From NCBI GenBank assembly GCA_963578605.1, contig CAUZEA010000005.1:35936-99935 (forward strand): a DNA stretch of 64,000 bases. Reading direction: 5' to 3'. Source of the stretch: JAKVCB01 sp963578605. Its GTDB lineage: Bacteria > Planctomycetota > Planctomycetia > Pirellulales > Lacipirellulaceae. Positions within the stretch are counted from its first letter, which is position 1, and every line of letters begins with the position of its first letter. Shown one piece after another: positions 10,501 through 18,874 of this stretch. The position numbers were made by a program, and so were the translations under genes. Below the pieces are notes generated by a model that was not told the DNA's origin, ran no database searches, and was given only the letters and a program-made list of their open reading frames with translations.

Positions 10501-10633
10501 TCAGACCCTCCCCCGGATCCTGCGTGTCGTACACGTCGGGAAAAGCATGGTCAGCGGCGGTGGCCAGCGAACAAAGCTGCAAGGTGAGCAGCGCCAAAAC
10601 CACATGTCGCAGAAAAGTGTTACGGGACATCAT
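7568..10633 (-). CDS. PVC-type heme-binding protein with beta-propeller and HEAT-like repeats
   Basis: 1021 residues with a signal peptide (FLRHVVLALLTLQLCSLATA). Residues about 45-430 form a sugar-dehydrogenase-like beta-propeller (PPGFHVSLFAAEPDVRQPI, LWVAENYTYAE, NPWGMDWDDHGQMFFINTV). Residues about 450-850 are alpha-helical and HEAT-like. The C-terminal segment has a single c-type heme motif CASCH near 890, followed by GPELTGAQRSN and the usual downstream beta domain. This is the planctomycete 'membrane-bound dehydrogenase / PVC heme-binding' architecture. Members are thought to oxidise sugars or related alcohols and pass electrons to cytochromes; the substrate cannot be read from sequence. 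It is the last gene of a minus-strand run after the DUF1501 gene at 12155. ATG codons at 10633 and 10630 are both possible. Confidence 0.88.
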   Translation of the reverse strand: MMSRNTFLRHVVLALLTLQLCSLATAADHAFPDVYDTQDPGEGLTSPQTALQGITVPPGFHVSLFAAEPDVRQPIALAMDDRGRLWVAENYTYAEAPVRFETKLRDRIVILEDLDGDGKFDHRKVFWDKGSRLTSMEVGFGGVWVLCAPHLLFIPDRDCDDVPDGEPVVMLDGWNGDSIGHNFVNGLRWGPDGWLYGRHGITATSHVGPPEMAHIERTKINCGIWRFHPTRKTFEVVAQGTTNPWGMDWDDHGQMFFINTVIGHLWHVIPGALYERMFGEHFNPHAYELIQQTADHFHWDTNEAWHDTHLKDRTRTTDQAGGGHAHTGMMIYLGDNWPDKYRGTLFTANFHGFRINNDRLQRRGSGYVGKHAADFLMVEDPWFRGIELCYGPDGGVYIADWSDIGECHESDGIHRTSGRIYKVAYAKPAPVAGIDLSSLSNPQLVKLQLHKNDWYVRHARRLLHERVAADTDAAAVEMGEIHPALLKMFETHHDVTRKLRAMWCLYVTGGAGEQWLLQQLNHSNEHIRLWAVKLLVDQEAPSAPVRDAFEGLASRETSGLVLNYLASAMHHIPIEGRLGLASAISNHKQFADDPVLPLMVWYGTEPAVVGQAEQAVELASSSQLPLVRRHIARRLTYEIERQPEAVARLVSLLGDQRSILFQHDILEGMSVALEGWRKAPMPSGWKDVARSLRQSPDENIRQLERELSLVFGDGRAIDELWGIATHGHNLDARRAAIRTLVAGRVEGLVPKLHKLLEDRDLAAEVVRGLSTCNDPGTPKRLIEKMRRIPSGARSEVINVLVSRPAYARELLSEVAAGTIDRELVSAFQIRQMQMFGNSQVGMEIDKLWPELKKISADKVAKIGEHRSTLTAQRLTSADLSAGRALFDKSCASCHRLFGHGGMIGPELTGAQRSNLHYLLENIIDPSATVSKNYHMTIVLLEDGRILSGIITAPTERTLTLQMPTEQIVIARDEIEEIRESELSMMPDRQLDVLSPDEVCDLVGYLMSPYQVPLPRIPDGPQ

Positions 10634-10730
10634 GGTACCGGCTGCTGCTTCACGAATGGATCTGTTGAAGGTTTCCGAGAATTGCTACCGGGGAAAACTG
10701 CTGGGACTGCTACCTGGCGCGATACGCTCC

Positions 10731-12155
10731 TTAGGCAAGCATCTCCCGCACAACGTGGCCTTCGACATCGGTGAGCCGAAAGTCGCGGCCCTTGTGCCGG
10801 TAATTGAGCCGCTCGTGATCCAGGCCCAGCAGGTGAAGCATCGTGGCGTGCAGGTCATGCAAATGCACCTTGCCGTCAACCGCGCGAAAACCGTATTCGT
10901 CTGTCTCGCCGTGCGTCAATCCACCCTTTATGCCACCGCCGGCAAGCCAGGCAGAATAGCCCAAATGGTTGTGGCCCCGGCCATACATTTCCGGACTGTC
11001 TTTACCCAGCGACGTATCTTGATCGAAAGAAGTACGACCAAACTCGCCAGTCCAAATGATGAGTGTCTCGTCCAGCAAGCCTCGCATCTTCAAATCGGCA
11101 ATCAAGCCGGCAATCGGTTTGTCAGCCCCCCGACAATTGATGCGCAAACTCTGGCGGATTGAACTATGGTGATCCCAGCCGACATCCGTGAGCTGTACGA
11201 ACCGCACACCAGCCTCGACAAACCTGCGGGCTAACAAACACTGCTGACCAAAGGTTGCGGTCGCCTTGTCATCAATGCCGTACAGCCGCTCGGTCGCCCG
11301 TGACTCGCCCGCCAGGTCCATCAAAGCGGGAGCCTCTGTCTGCATGCGAAACGCCAGTTCCATCGACTCGATCATGCCTTCTAGTTGGCTGTCGACCTTG
11401 GTGCGGGCGAGCAGGTCGTTGTTCATTGCTTCGACCAGCGCAAGTTGTTCCCGCTGCGCCGCAGCAGGCAAGTCAGAGCGGCCCAAGTATTTGATCGTCG
11501 GCACCGGGTCCTGCTTGCTCGTATGAATTCCCGTGCCTTGATGGATGGCCGGCAAATAAGAGCTTGCGTACAACTGCGGTCCGCCGATACTACCCATGAT
11601 CGGGTTGATGGTAATAAAGCTGGGCAAATTACGATTCCGGGTGCCTAACCCGTAACTGACCCATGCACCCATCGAGGGATGCTCACCCTGGGTGTAACCG
11701 GTGTTCACCTGCAGCGTGGCTGGCGCATGCGCCGGGTTGTCGGTATACATGCCGTTGAGCAGGCAAATGTCGTCGACGAGTGCCCCGGTATGCGGCATCA
11801 GTTCGCTCCACCACATACCCGAATCACCGTGGCGGCTGATACCGGCCACCGGCTGAAGCAACTTGCTGTTCTGCATGCCGTCGGCGGTCATGCCCTCGGG
11901 GCGCGCAAACGGAATTGGCCCACCGTGCTCCTTGACCAGCCGAGGCTTGTACTGGAACAGGTCGATCTGCGAAGGGCCACCCGCCATGAACAAGAAAATG
12001 ACATGCTTCACCCGGGGCTTAAAATGCGGGGACCGTACCGCCAGAGAATTCGCGGCGACCTGTTGTTCGTTCAGCAGCGCCGCCAGCGCAACCGAGCCAA
12101 AACCGCAGGCAGAGCTGCGCAGGAAGTGACGGCGAGAATAGGAGTGACGGTTCAT
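10731..12155 (-). CDS. DUF1501 family protein, Tat-exported
   Basis: 474 residues from ATG 12155. The frame extends to a GTG at 12173, but the ATG places the twin-arginine signal (SRRHFLRSSACGFGSVALAA) close to the N-terminus. The DUF1501 fold landmarks are all present: FLFMAGGPSQIDLFQYKP, TGEFGRTSFDQD, GRGHNHLGYSAWLAGGG, and HDLHATMLHLLGLDHERL near the end. It lies between a DUF1549/DUF1553 gene and a PVC-type heme protein on the same strand, with gaps of 79 and 97 bases, which supports one transcription unit. It is clearly a paralogue of the product at 6016-7458, though divergent in sequence. Enzymatic activity is unproven for the family. Confidence 0.88.
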   Translation of the reverse strand: MNRHSYSRRHFLRSSACGFGSVALAALLNEQQVAANSLAVRSPHFKPRVKHVIFLFMAGGPSQIDLFQYKPRLVKEHGGPIPFARPEGMTADGMQNSKLLQPVAGISRHGDSGMWWSELMPHTGALVDDICLLNGMYTDNPAHAPATLQVNTGYTQGEHPSMGAWVSYGLGTRNRNLPSFITINPIMGSIGGPQLYASSYLPAIHQGTGIHTSKQDPVPTIKYLGRSDLPAAAQREQLALVEAMNNDLLARTKVDSQLEGMIESMELAFRMQTEAPALMDLAGESRATERLYGIDDKATATFGQQCLLARRFVEAGVRFVQLTDVGWDHHSSIRQSLRINCRGADKPIAGLIADLKMRGLLDETLIIWTGEFGRTSFDQDTSLGKDSPEMYGRGHNHLGYSAWLAGGGIKGGLTHGETDEYGFRAVDGKVHLHDLHATMLHLLGLDHERLNYRHKGRDFRLTDVEGHVVREMLA

Positions 12156-12234
12156 GACAGTCAGTTTAAACACTCAAGCTGTAACCGGTACACACGTATT
12201 GTACTCGATGGGAGTACCGGTGCGATCTACCAAG

Positions 12235-14748
12235 TTAAAACCTCATTAAAAATTCGTTCGAAGCAAATACGGCGTGGCACAACATGCCCCACGCCTCTTC
12301 ATCAGCCACACCCTGCGTGGTTAACCGAGCCAGTGTTTCGAGTGTCCCGCGAATTTCTTCGTCACTGGCGGGGCGACTCAGTGCCAGCAGATACAGGCTG
12401 CGGACACGATCTTCGCCGGAAGTTTCGTGCTGCTGCGCTAGCCGCCGAGCGGTTATTTTTCCCTGCTCGATCAAGAATGGCGAGTTCATCAAATACAATG
12501 ACTGCGTGGGAGCAATCGTCTGCGGACGGGCACCCGTGATGACCGAGGACAATGCGGCATCGAAGAGCATCAGCCCATCCGTCCACGGAAGCCGGATGCG
12601 GTAGATCGGCCAATACACCGTACGACGGTTGGCGACGTGTGGCGACGGGAGCAGCTTCCCTTCCAGGCTGACAAACTCCTCGATCGGCCCGGAAATCCAA
12701 CTCGCCAGCGGCAGTGACGATCCACCTCGACCCGGATCAAGCTGGCCGCTGACCAACAGGATCGTGTCGCGGATCGCTTCGGCTTCCAGTCGGCGGCGAT
12801 TCATCCGCCACAACAGTTGATTGGTGGGATCCGCCTGATGAGACCGTTCGTCATGCAGACTGGCCATGCGGTACGTGCGGCTCAAGACCAATTGGCGAAC
12901 CACGGTTTTGACCGACCAGCCCTGCTCCATGAACCCGAGGGCGAGGAAATCGAGTAGTTCCGGATGAGACGGCTTCTCGCCACGGATGCCGAAGTTGTCG
13001 ACCGACGGGACGATCCCGGTGCCGAAAACGTGGTGCCAAATGCGGTTGACGACAACCCGCGCCGTCAGTGGACCCGTTACGGAGTTTGGATCGGTCATTA
13101 CCTGAGCCAGTTCCAGTCGACCACCCATCTGTTCAGGAATTTGTAAGGGACCTTCTGGCAGCAACACCTGGAGGAAACCACGTGGAACCTCCCTGCCGAG
13201 CTGATGGGCATTACCGCGGATCCTGATTTGCGCGTTGGTTGCAGTGACATCTTTGGCGCCAAAGATGTAAGGGTGTTCCGGAGCGTTGGCTTTGCAGTGA
13301 TCTTTCCAGGTGCTTTCGGCCGACTCGAGTTTCCCCGTGGCGGACGTTTGCTGCTGGTCAAGTTCAGCCAATTCGGATTCGACATCCTGTGAGGTTCCCG
13401 CGGAGCGAAGCTCGCTTAAACGCCGATCGAGTTCGGCGATTTCTTCCTTGTACCTGGTAATTTCGCTTTCGAGCTCTGCCTGGCGAACCTCGTACACGGC
13501 CATCGCCTGCTGGTACGTCGCCCGCTGGGCGGCAGACTCTGGCAGCGGCACGCGGACCGTGGCGCTGCGCGTTTTCGATTTCCCCAGAAACCCGTCAATC
13601 ACCTGCAGGTTTTGGAAAATGCCCGCCATCGCATAATAGTCATCCTGCGATACGGGATCGAACTTGTGATCGTGACACCGCGCGCACTGCATCGTCAGAC
13701 CCAAGAAAACCTGTCCCACTTTGCCAACCTGGTTGTCGATAATGTCCCAGCGAAGCTGTTCCTTGAACATGTTCTGCTCTTGAATCGGCCCCTGGGCAAG
13801 AAAGGCGGTTGCCACAATTTGCGCAGCGCGACTCTGGTCGTTTTCAGCAGTCAACAAGTCACCGGCAATCTGCTCCCGCACAAACTGATCAAACGGCTTG
13901 TCCTCATTGAAGGAGGCAATGACATAATCGCGATACCGCCAGGCGTTCTTGTCCGGCAAATTTCCATCGAGTCCGATCGTGTCGGCGTATTGGGTCAGGT
14001 CGAGCCAGTGCCGGCCCCAGCGGTCGCCAAAGGCCGGCGAGGTGATCAGCCGATCGACCAGCACTTCGTACGCCTGCGGTGATTCGGCTTTGACAAACGC
14101 TTCGATCTCCCCCGGTGAAGGTGGCAGGCCGGTCAAGTCAAAGCAGAGGCGTCGCAGCAGGGTGTAGCGATCTGCCTCAACCGCGGGATCCAGCCCCGCT
14201 GCTTCCAATCGGAACAGAATAAAGCGGTCAATGTCGCCCAGGGGCCACGCACCATTCTGTACAGAGGGAATGCGTGGCATGGTCGGCAGCTGGAAGGCCC
14301 AGTGACGACGGCCCGCTTCCAAATCGATACCCTTGCTCAATGTGGGCGTCGAGCTCACGCCATCCCTGGGATCTGGTGAGCCGGCTTGAATCCATTTCAC
14401 GAAGTCGGCTACAATGTGGTCGGACAATTTGCCCTTGGGCGGCATCTCGAGGCCTTCATAGCGAATCGCTTCGACCAGCTGGCTGGACTCGATATCGCCT
14501 GGCACCACCGCCGGACCGGTTTCACCACCTTTGCGGATGCCGGCCCGGGTGTCGAGTTGCAATTCGCCCTTTAGCTTGCCCGCTTTCTGTGCCTCTGCCG
14601 AATGGCACGCGTAGCAGTGTTCCACCAGTACCGGGCGTATCCTGTTCTCAAAGAATTCGAGCGCCTTTTCATCAGCCGGCGGTTCAGCACGCACCGCTAC
14701 CGCCGATAGCCACAACAGGCTGAAAAAAATGACGACTAACCAGCGCAC
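12235..14748 (-). CDS. PSCyt1-DUF1549-DUF1553 exported cytochrome-like protein
   Basis: 837 residues. The start is GTG 14748, supported by a strong Shine-Dalgarno (GGGAGG) about 6 bases upstream. The signal peptide is LVVIFFSLLWLSAVAVRA. The PSCyt1 domain has CYACH at residues 45-49 and ends with EMPPKGKLSD. DUF1549 spans about 155-365 and includes RWGRHWLDLTQYADT and a second heme-like motif CARCH near 354. A charged helical stretch lies around 410-490. DUF1553 covers about 540-800 (VVNRIWHHVFGTGIVPSVDN). Unlike the plus-strand homologue at 2586-5999 it has no LamG domain. It heads a unit with DUF1501 and the PVC-type heme protein. Probable role: periplasmic redox or glycan-related function, not defined for the family. 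Confidence 0.9.
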   Translation of the reverse strand: MRWLVVIFFSLLWLSAVAVRAEPPADEKALEFFENRIRPVLVEHCYACHSAEAQKAGKLKGELQLDTRAGIRKGGETGPAVVPGDIESSQLVEAIRYEGLEMPPKGKLSDHIVADFVKWIQAGSPDPRDGVSSTPTLSKGIDLEAGRRHWAFQLPTMPRIPSVQNGAWPLGDIDRFILFRLEAAGLDPAVEADRYTLLRRLCFDLTGLPPSPGEIEAFVKAESPQAYEVLVDRLITSPAFGDRWGRHWLDLTQYADTIGLDGNLPDKNAWRYRDYVIASFNEDKPFDQFVREQIAGDLLTAENDQSRAAQIVATAFLAQGPIQEQNMFKEQLRWDIIDNQVGKVGQVFLGLTMQCARCHDHKFDPVSQDDYYAMAGIFQNLQVIDGFLGKSKTRSATVRVPLPESAAQRATYQQAMAVYEVRQAELESEITRYKEEIAELDRRLSELRSAGTSQDVESELAELDQQQTSATGKLESAESTWKDHCKANAPEHPYIFGAKDVTATNAQIRIRGNAHQLGREVPRGFLQVLLPEGPLQIPEQMGGRLELAQVMTDPNSVTGPLTARVVVNRIWHHVFGTGIVPSVDNFGIRGEKPSHPELLDFLALGFMEQGWSVKTVVRQLVLSRTYRMASLHDERSHQADPTNQLLWRMNRRRLEAEAIRDTILLVSGQLDPGRGGSSLPLASWISGPIEEFVSLEGKLLPSPHVANRRTVYWPIYRIRLPWTDGLMLFDAALSSVITGARPQTIAPTQSLYLMNSPFLIEQGKITARRLAQQHETSGEDRVRSLYLLALSRPASDEEIRGTLETLARLTTQGVADEEAWGMLCHAVFASNEFLMRF

Positions 14749-15084
14749 GAAGACCTCCCGTTCGTCAAAACCTATTGAGCCAGGAACGGGTGCAAACCAT
14801 CATCCATGCAGTATAACACGGTTATTAACACAAACCCATCTTTACGACCTTGATCGAAACTGGCGGCCCGATCGGGTGACACGTACCGTCAGTTGCCGTG
14901 CCCGATGGCCAATGATCCCGCTTGGGTGCCATCCCGGCCAGCCAACGCGACAGGGCACCGACCATTGGTCGCCAGGCCGAGATTTGACACCTGTTCCAAG
15001 CGATCTTATGCTCACCTGTACTCATCAAAACAAGCAAGATGCACGTAGTAAAACGCCCGTCGGTTCTTCAGGAATCATCCTACG
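14749..15084. other. Divergent intergenic region, no gene seen
   Basis: 336 bases between divergently transcribed genes. It must hold promoters for both sides. The Shine-Dalgarno of the minus-strand gene is at about 14754-14759. No convincing ORF, repeat or hairpin with a T-tract was found. Confidence 0.6.
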
Positions 15085-16077
15085 ATGATCAAGCATTCGA
15101 TCAAAGACGGAATCATCTCGATAGAAACCGACGCTCTGCATGCGAAAGTCCAAACCAAGGGGTACGTGTCGGGCGTGGCTGCGGGTTCGTTGGTTGATAA
15201 GAAAACGGGTGCACGCGATTTAGGCTACGGGCTCAGCATTGCCGATTTTCTGCTGGAGCCCGCCGATCCCTGCGAACCTATTGCGAAAGAACAATACCAT
15301 TACGACCGCGACACCGCCGACTACACCGATATCTACAATCCCCATGGAACGATTCCGAAACGCTACGTCGAGGGCCCTCAGATTTGCACGCAGGCGAAGA
15401 AACTCGAATGTAAAATCACCGAAGGTGCCGGCTTTTTGAGTCTCCGCCAAGGGTACACGTGGCACAAGCCGTATGGCAATTACAAAGCCGGCTCCCGGTG
15501 GGAGCAGCTCTTGGTGTTCCCGGAAAAGTCGCGTTACTTCTTCAGCACCGATCGCGTCACGACTGTCAACAAATGCAAGAGCCAGTTCCTGCGTATCGAC
15601 ATGCCGGGCCATCTCAACCATCAGCGCGGCGATAATTTTGAACACGTCTATCTGAGTTACGCGGATGCGATGCTGCCATGCACGGAATTTGACTTTGACT
15701 TTGGCCCCCATGAGCAGAACCTTTACCAGCGCGGCAAGCAGAAAATGTCCAACCACTTCATTCGCGCATACCAGGTGAAGCTCCAAGGCAAGCCGGGCCC
15801 GTGGTTGGCCGGCATTACGTTGCACCCGCCAGACGTGTACGAGGCGTGGTGCCACCAGCGAGGATACATCTGCATGATCCAGGAAATAGGGGGCTGGGCA
15901 ACCGAACCGGGCGACACATTCGGCGCGGCGTATGTCGTCGGCTGGTTCGACGACCTCAAAGAAATGGAAGCGGCCAGCCAGGCCCACCACGGCTGGAGCG
16001 GCCTTGCACTCACCGGGCCAACAGGTTCACCGACAGGCTTCGCCGGCGTGCAACAAGAGGAACTGACGCCCATCTGA
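15085..16077 (+). CDS. Conserved-looking protein of unknown function, beta-rich
   Basis: 330 residues, ATG 15085 with AGGA about 12 bases upstream. There is no signal peptide or membrane segment, so it is probably cytoplasmic. The sequence is rich in aromatic residues, His, Asp and Tyr and has the look of a carbohydrate- or lactone-handling beta-sandwich: YHYDRDTADYTDIYNPHG near 70, RWEQLLVFPEKSRYFFSTDR near 140, MPGHLNHQRGDNFEHVYLSY near 175. The C-terminal third contains several Trp (GGWATEPGDTFGAAYVVGWF). I do not recognise the family. It stands alone, divergent from the DUF1553 unit and upstream of two tRNA genes. Codon use matches its neighbours, so it is a genuine gene. Confidence 0.7.
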   Translation: MIKHSIKDGIISIETDALHAKVQTKGYVSGVAAGSLVDKKTGARDLGYGLSIADFLLEPADPCEPIAKEQYHYDRDTADYTDIYNPHGTIPKRYVEGPQICTQAKKLECKITEGAGFLSLRQGYTWHKPYGNYKAGSRWEQLLVFPEKSRYFFSTDRVTTVNKCKSQFLRIDMPGHLNHQRGDNFEHVYLSYADAMLPCTEFDFDFGPHEQNLYQRGKQKMSNHFIRAYQVKLQGKPGPWLAGITLHPPDVYEAWCHQRGYICMIQEIGGWATEPGDTFGAAYVVGWFDDLKEMEAASQAHHGWSGLALTGPTGSPTGFAGVQQEELTPI

Positions 16078-16392
16078 AACCGGCTGTAATTACGAAAACA
16101 GGCGTTTCGGAAAATACGACCCGGTGGCCTGGGGCGCCATCGCCACGGCGTAGAGGTGAGAGAGGGTCCATCCCGCTCAAGAAACGGACGAAGCGGTCGA
16201 CTCGCCAAGAATTCCTGAAACCACCCGTGGCCGTAGGCAGTTTCCCCCACCCCGCACTATCCTCCCGGACTCCGTTATCGGACCAAACTCAACGACACTC
16301 AACAACCGCACGAACCTCAAACCATGATCCATGTCACGGCAACCTTCCCTGAGGTGATCCAGGGCCATCTAGCCGACTGGCGGGAGGGGAAC
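16078..16392. other. Intergenic region before the tRNA pair, nothing recognised
   Basis: About 315 bases. ORFs here lack a plausible start and composition. A tRNA promoter element lies at its right end and is listed separately. Confidence 0.5.
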
Positions 16393-16398
16393 TATACT
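16393..16398 (+). promoter_or_regulatory. -10 element candidate for tRNA-Leu
   Basis: TATACT lies 18 bases before the first base of the tRNA, so transcription would begin only a few bases before the mature 5' end. No good -35 hexamer is seen 16-18 bases further upstream, so the call rests on the -10 and its position. Confidence 0.4.
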
Positions 16399-16416
16399 TC
16401 ACCCCTACGCCAAATT

Positions 16417-16500
<84 letters not shown>

Positions 16501-16587
16501 TACATCCTGTAGGACTCGCCAGAACCGGGCTTCGGGCTGCAGACAGCAATCCTTGCCTCCGTGAAAGTGACTCTGGCGAACGAGTGG

Positions 16588-16660
<73 letters not shown>

Positions 16661-16933
16661 TTTTTCTGACGTGACTATTGCGAAGACTGCAGCTGACAAT
16701 GCATTAAAAGTGAGCTCCCAGTCCTTTCATGGATCCACCGTTCCACAGGGTGATCCTCGCGCTAGCACCAAGGTCAAGGTGTAGGGACCTCGATTTTTCC
16801 ACACCGACAACCGCCTGCAGCCGATTCATCACACAAGCTTTGATGAGCGATGAGGATACCTTACAATACTTAAACGCCTCTTCGGGTCCCGCAACATTGA
16901 AGTTGGATGAGGCAGGTCGGATTCTGGACTAGC

Positions 16934-18355
16934 ATGTTTGAGAAGCCAAACCTCCTGATAATCATGTCCGATCAGCATGCTGCGGATACGATCGGGGGCA
17001 TGCGGCATCCGGCCGTACAGACGCCCGCCCTGGATCAGCTCATGGCGAACGGGATTTCCTTCCGTAACGCGTACTGCGGTTACCCTATGTGTACGCCGTC
17101 GCGGGCAAGTTTCATGACCGGCCAGTTGACGCCTGAGCACGGCGTGTGGGAACTCGGCACGCCGTTGCGATCGGACCTGCCGACATGGGCGCACGTGCTT
17201 CGCCAGGCAGGCTATTGCACCTCGATCAGTGGCCGTATGCATTTCGTCGGTAACGATAAGATGCATGGTTTCCAGAGAAGGGCACATCCCGACATAGCCG
17301 AGATGCTGACGCCGTCGGCCTACGGCGACTGGGATGAACCGCAGGGTGATGACCATGTCATGCTCGCAGCGATCAAGAGCGCGGGCCCGACGCAGGAGCC
17401 GACAGAGGCGGAGCGATTCGACAGTGCCGTTTCCGAGGCAGCCATAGAGGAGATGTCCTTCCTCGTATCGAATCAAAGCAGTCGCCCATGGGCCCTTATG
17501 GTGGGCCTCTATCTACCGCACTTCGAGTACGCGATAAGCCAGGCTTACTACGACAGGTATGACGGTGTGGACATCCCACTGCCTCGTGTTCCTCCCAATG
17601 GACAGACCTACGAAGACCTGATCCCGACACAACTCGAGGACAACAGAAAATGGCTGGGACTGACCAGCGATGGCGCATCTGAAGATGAAGTGCGAACGGC
17701 ACGCCGATGCTACTACGGCATGATCACCTGCATGGATGAATTGATCGGCAGACTCATTTCTCACCTGCATCAGGTCGGAGCAGCTGACAACACATGGGTG
17801 ATCTATCTTTCAGATCACGGCGACAACATGGGGGAGCACGGATTCTGGTCGAAGCTGAATTTTTACGAGGACAGTGTTCGCATTCCTTTTGTGATTGCGC
17901 CACCCGCGCATGCCAATTCGGGCGCCCAGTGTGAGACTCCTGTGTCGATGGTCGATTGGATGAGTACGGTTCTTGACCTTGCAGGCCAGGAACTGGCATT
18001 CGAGGAGTTGCCCGGACGTTCGCTCGTGCCATTGATCGAAAACCCGGCGCTAGAATGGTCTGAACGAGCTGTCTTTTCCGACTACGCCTGCGATGGCACT
18101 CGCGTGCCGATGCGGATGATTCGTCGTGGACGATGGAAAGCCTGTTTTGCGCCGGGCCTGCCGCCGCTGCTGTTTGATCTCGACAGTGACCCCTATGAAT
18201 GGAATGACCTCAGCACAGAGGACTCCACCCGGCATATTCTCGAGGACCTCTATGGCCTTGCGTGCTCGAGCGGATGGGATGCTGAATCTCTACGAGACGA
18301 TATTCTGCTGCACAAGCGGCGATTGAAGTACATCAATCAGGCGGAATCCATATAG
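16934..18355 (+). CDS. Type I sulfatase, choline-sulfatase-like
   Basis: 473 residues from ATG 16934; an in-frame ATG at 16907 would add nine residues. The core motif CTPSRASFMTG (Cys near residue 55) carries the cysteine that is converted to formylglycine in active type I sulfatases. The N-terminal metal site reads IIMSDQHAADT, with one Asp where many sulfatases have two. The segment GRMHFVGNDKMHGFQRR near 105-120 resembles choline-sulfatase-like enzymes. The second metal region YLSDHGDNMGEHGFWSK is near 295. No signal peptide is present, so the enzyme should act in the cytoplasm on an imported sulfate ester. No maturase or transporter is adjacent. A decayed carbohydrate-binding fragment follows downstream. 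The substrate is uncertain. Confidence 0.9.
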   Translation: MFEKPNLLIIMSDQHAADTIGGMRHPAVQTPALDQLMANGISFRNAYCGYPMCTPSRASFMTGQLTPEHGVWELGTPLRSDLPTWAHVLRQAGYCTSISGRMHFVGNDKMHGFQRRAHPDIAEMLTPSAYGDWDEPQGDDHVMLAAIKSAGPTQEPTEAERFDSAVSEAAIEEMSFLVSNQSSRPWALMVGLYLPHFEYAISQAYYDRYDGVDIPLPRVPPNGQTYEDLIPTQLEDNRKWLGLTSDGASEDEVRTARRCYYGMITCMDELIGRLISHLHQVGAADNTWVIYLSDHGDNMGEHGFWSKLNFYEDSVRIPFVIAPPAHANSGAQCETPVSMVDWMSTVLDLAGQELAFEELPGRSLVPLIENPALEWSERAVFSDYACDGTRVPMRMIRRGRWKACFAPGLPPLLFDLDSDPYEWNDLSTEDSTRHILEDLYGLACSSGWDAESLRDDILLHKRRLKYINQAESI

Positions 18356-18391
18356 TTGAGCCCACCGATCATCAAAGTGACATCGTTTTAA

Positions 18392-18760
18392 GCATTCGCT
18401 CAGCGTCGTGCCGACGTGCCAACTGGGCTGAAAGAAGATGTGGCAGTCCCGACGCTGATAGTCGAGCACGACAGCTACGAGACGGAAGTCGATTTGAATG
18501 GTACGCCCAATGGCGGGCGGGATGCAGATGCTGGCTGGTCCGTGGAAGGACGACTTGCCTGGATGAGTTTCCTACACACCGAGGGGTATCCGAGGATTGA
18601 TGAGACATGGCGATTTACTCTCTGCCGTTACGATTATCCGGCCGACAACGGCAACCCGGAACTCTCCACGTGCGAGCCGTTGAGCGAAGTCAATTTTCAC
18701 CGTCCGTGCGCGGCTGGTCCCCGTCCCATTGCATGCAACCGCGAACTAGCCCGTCCTTGA
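18392..18760 (+). pseudogene. Remnant of a CBM9/DOMON-like carbohydrate-binding protein
   Basis: The frame is open from 18392, just after a TAA, to 18760. The first possible start is a GTG at 18416, without a good ribosome site. The translated segment has the signature of the second half of a family-9-like carbohydrate-binding domain: a short acidic strand, GGRDADAGWSVEGRLAWMSF, then ETWRFTLCRYDYPADNG, PELSTCEPLSEVNFHR. After FHR the sequence loses resemblance and soon stops. No N-terminal half is found in any frame upstream, where the sulfatase gene ends at 18355. I read this as a truncated gene relic rather than a working small protein. The product name is an inference from motif appearance. 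Confidence 0.5.
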
Positions 18761-18874
18761 ATATCTTCTGGTCGGCGCAACTACCCCGACGGTAATCATC
18801 AAGAGCAGGATCCCGGCCAGTACGGCATAGTCGAATGACGTGAATGCCAATAGCATCATATCCCGTGCAGTCAC

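Noticed and set aside
15220..15990. 256-codon minus-strand frame
   Set aside because: Antisense to the 330-residue gene; no ribosome site, and the plus frame has better codon use.
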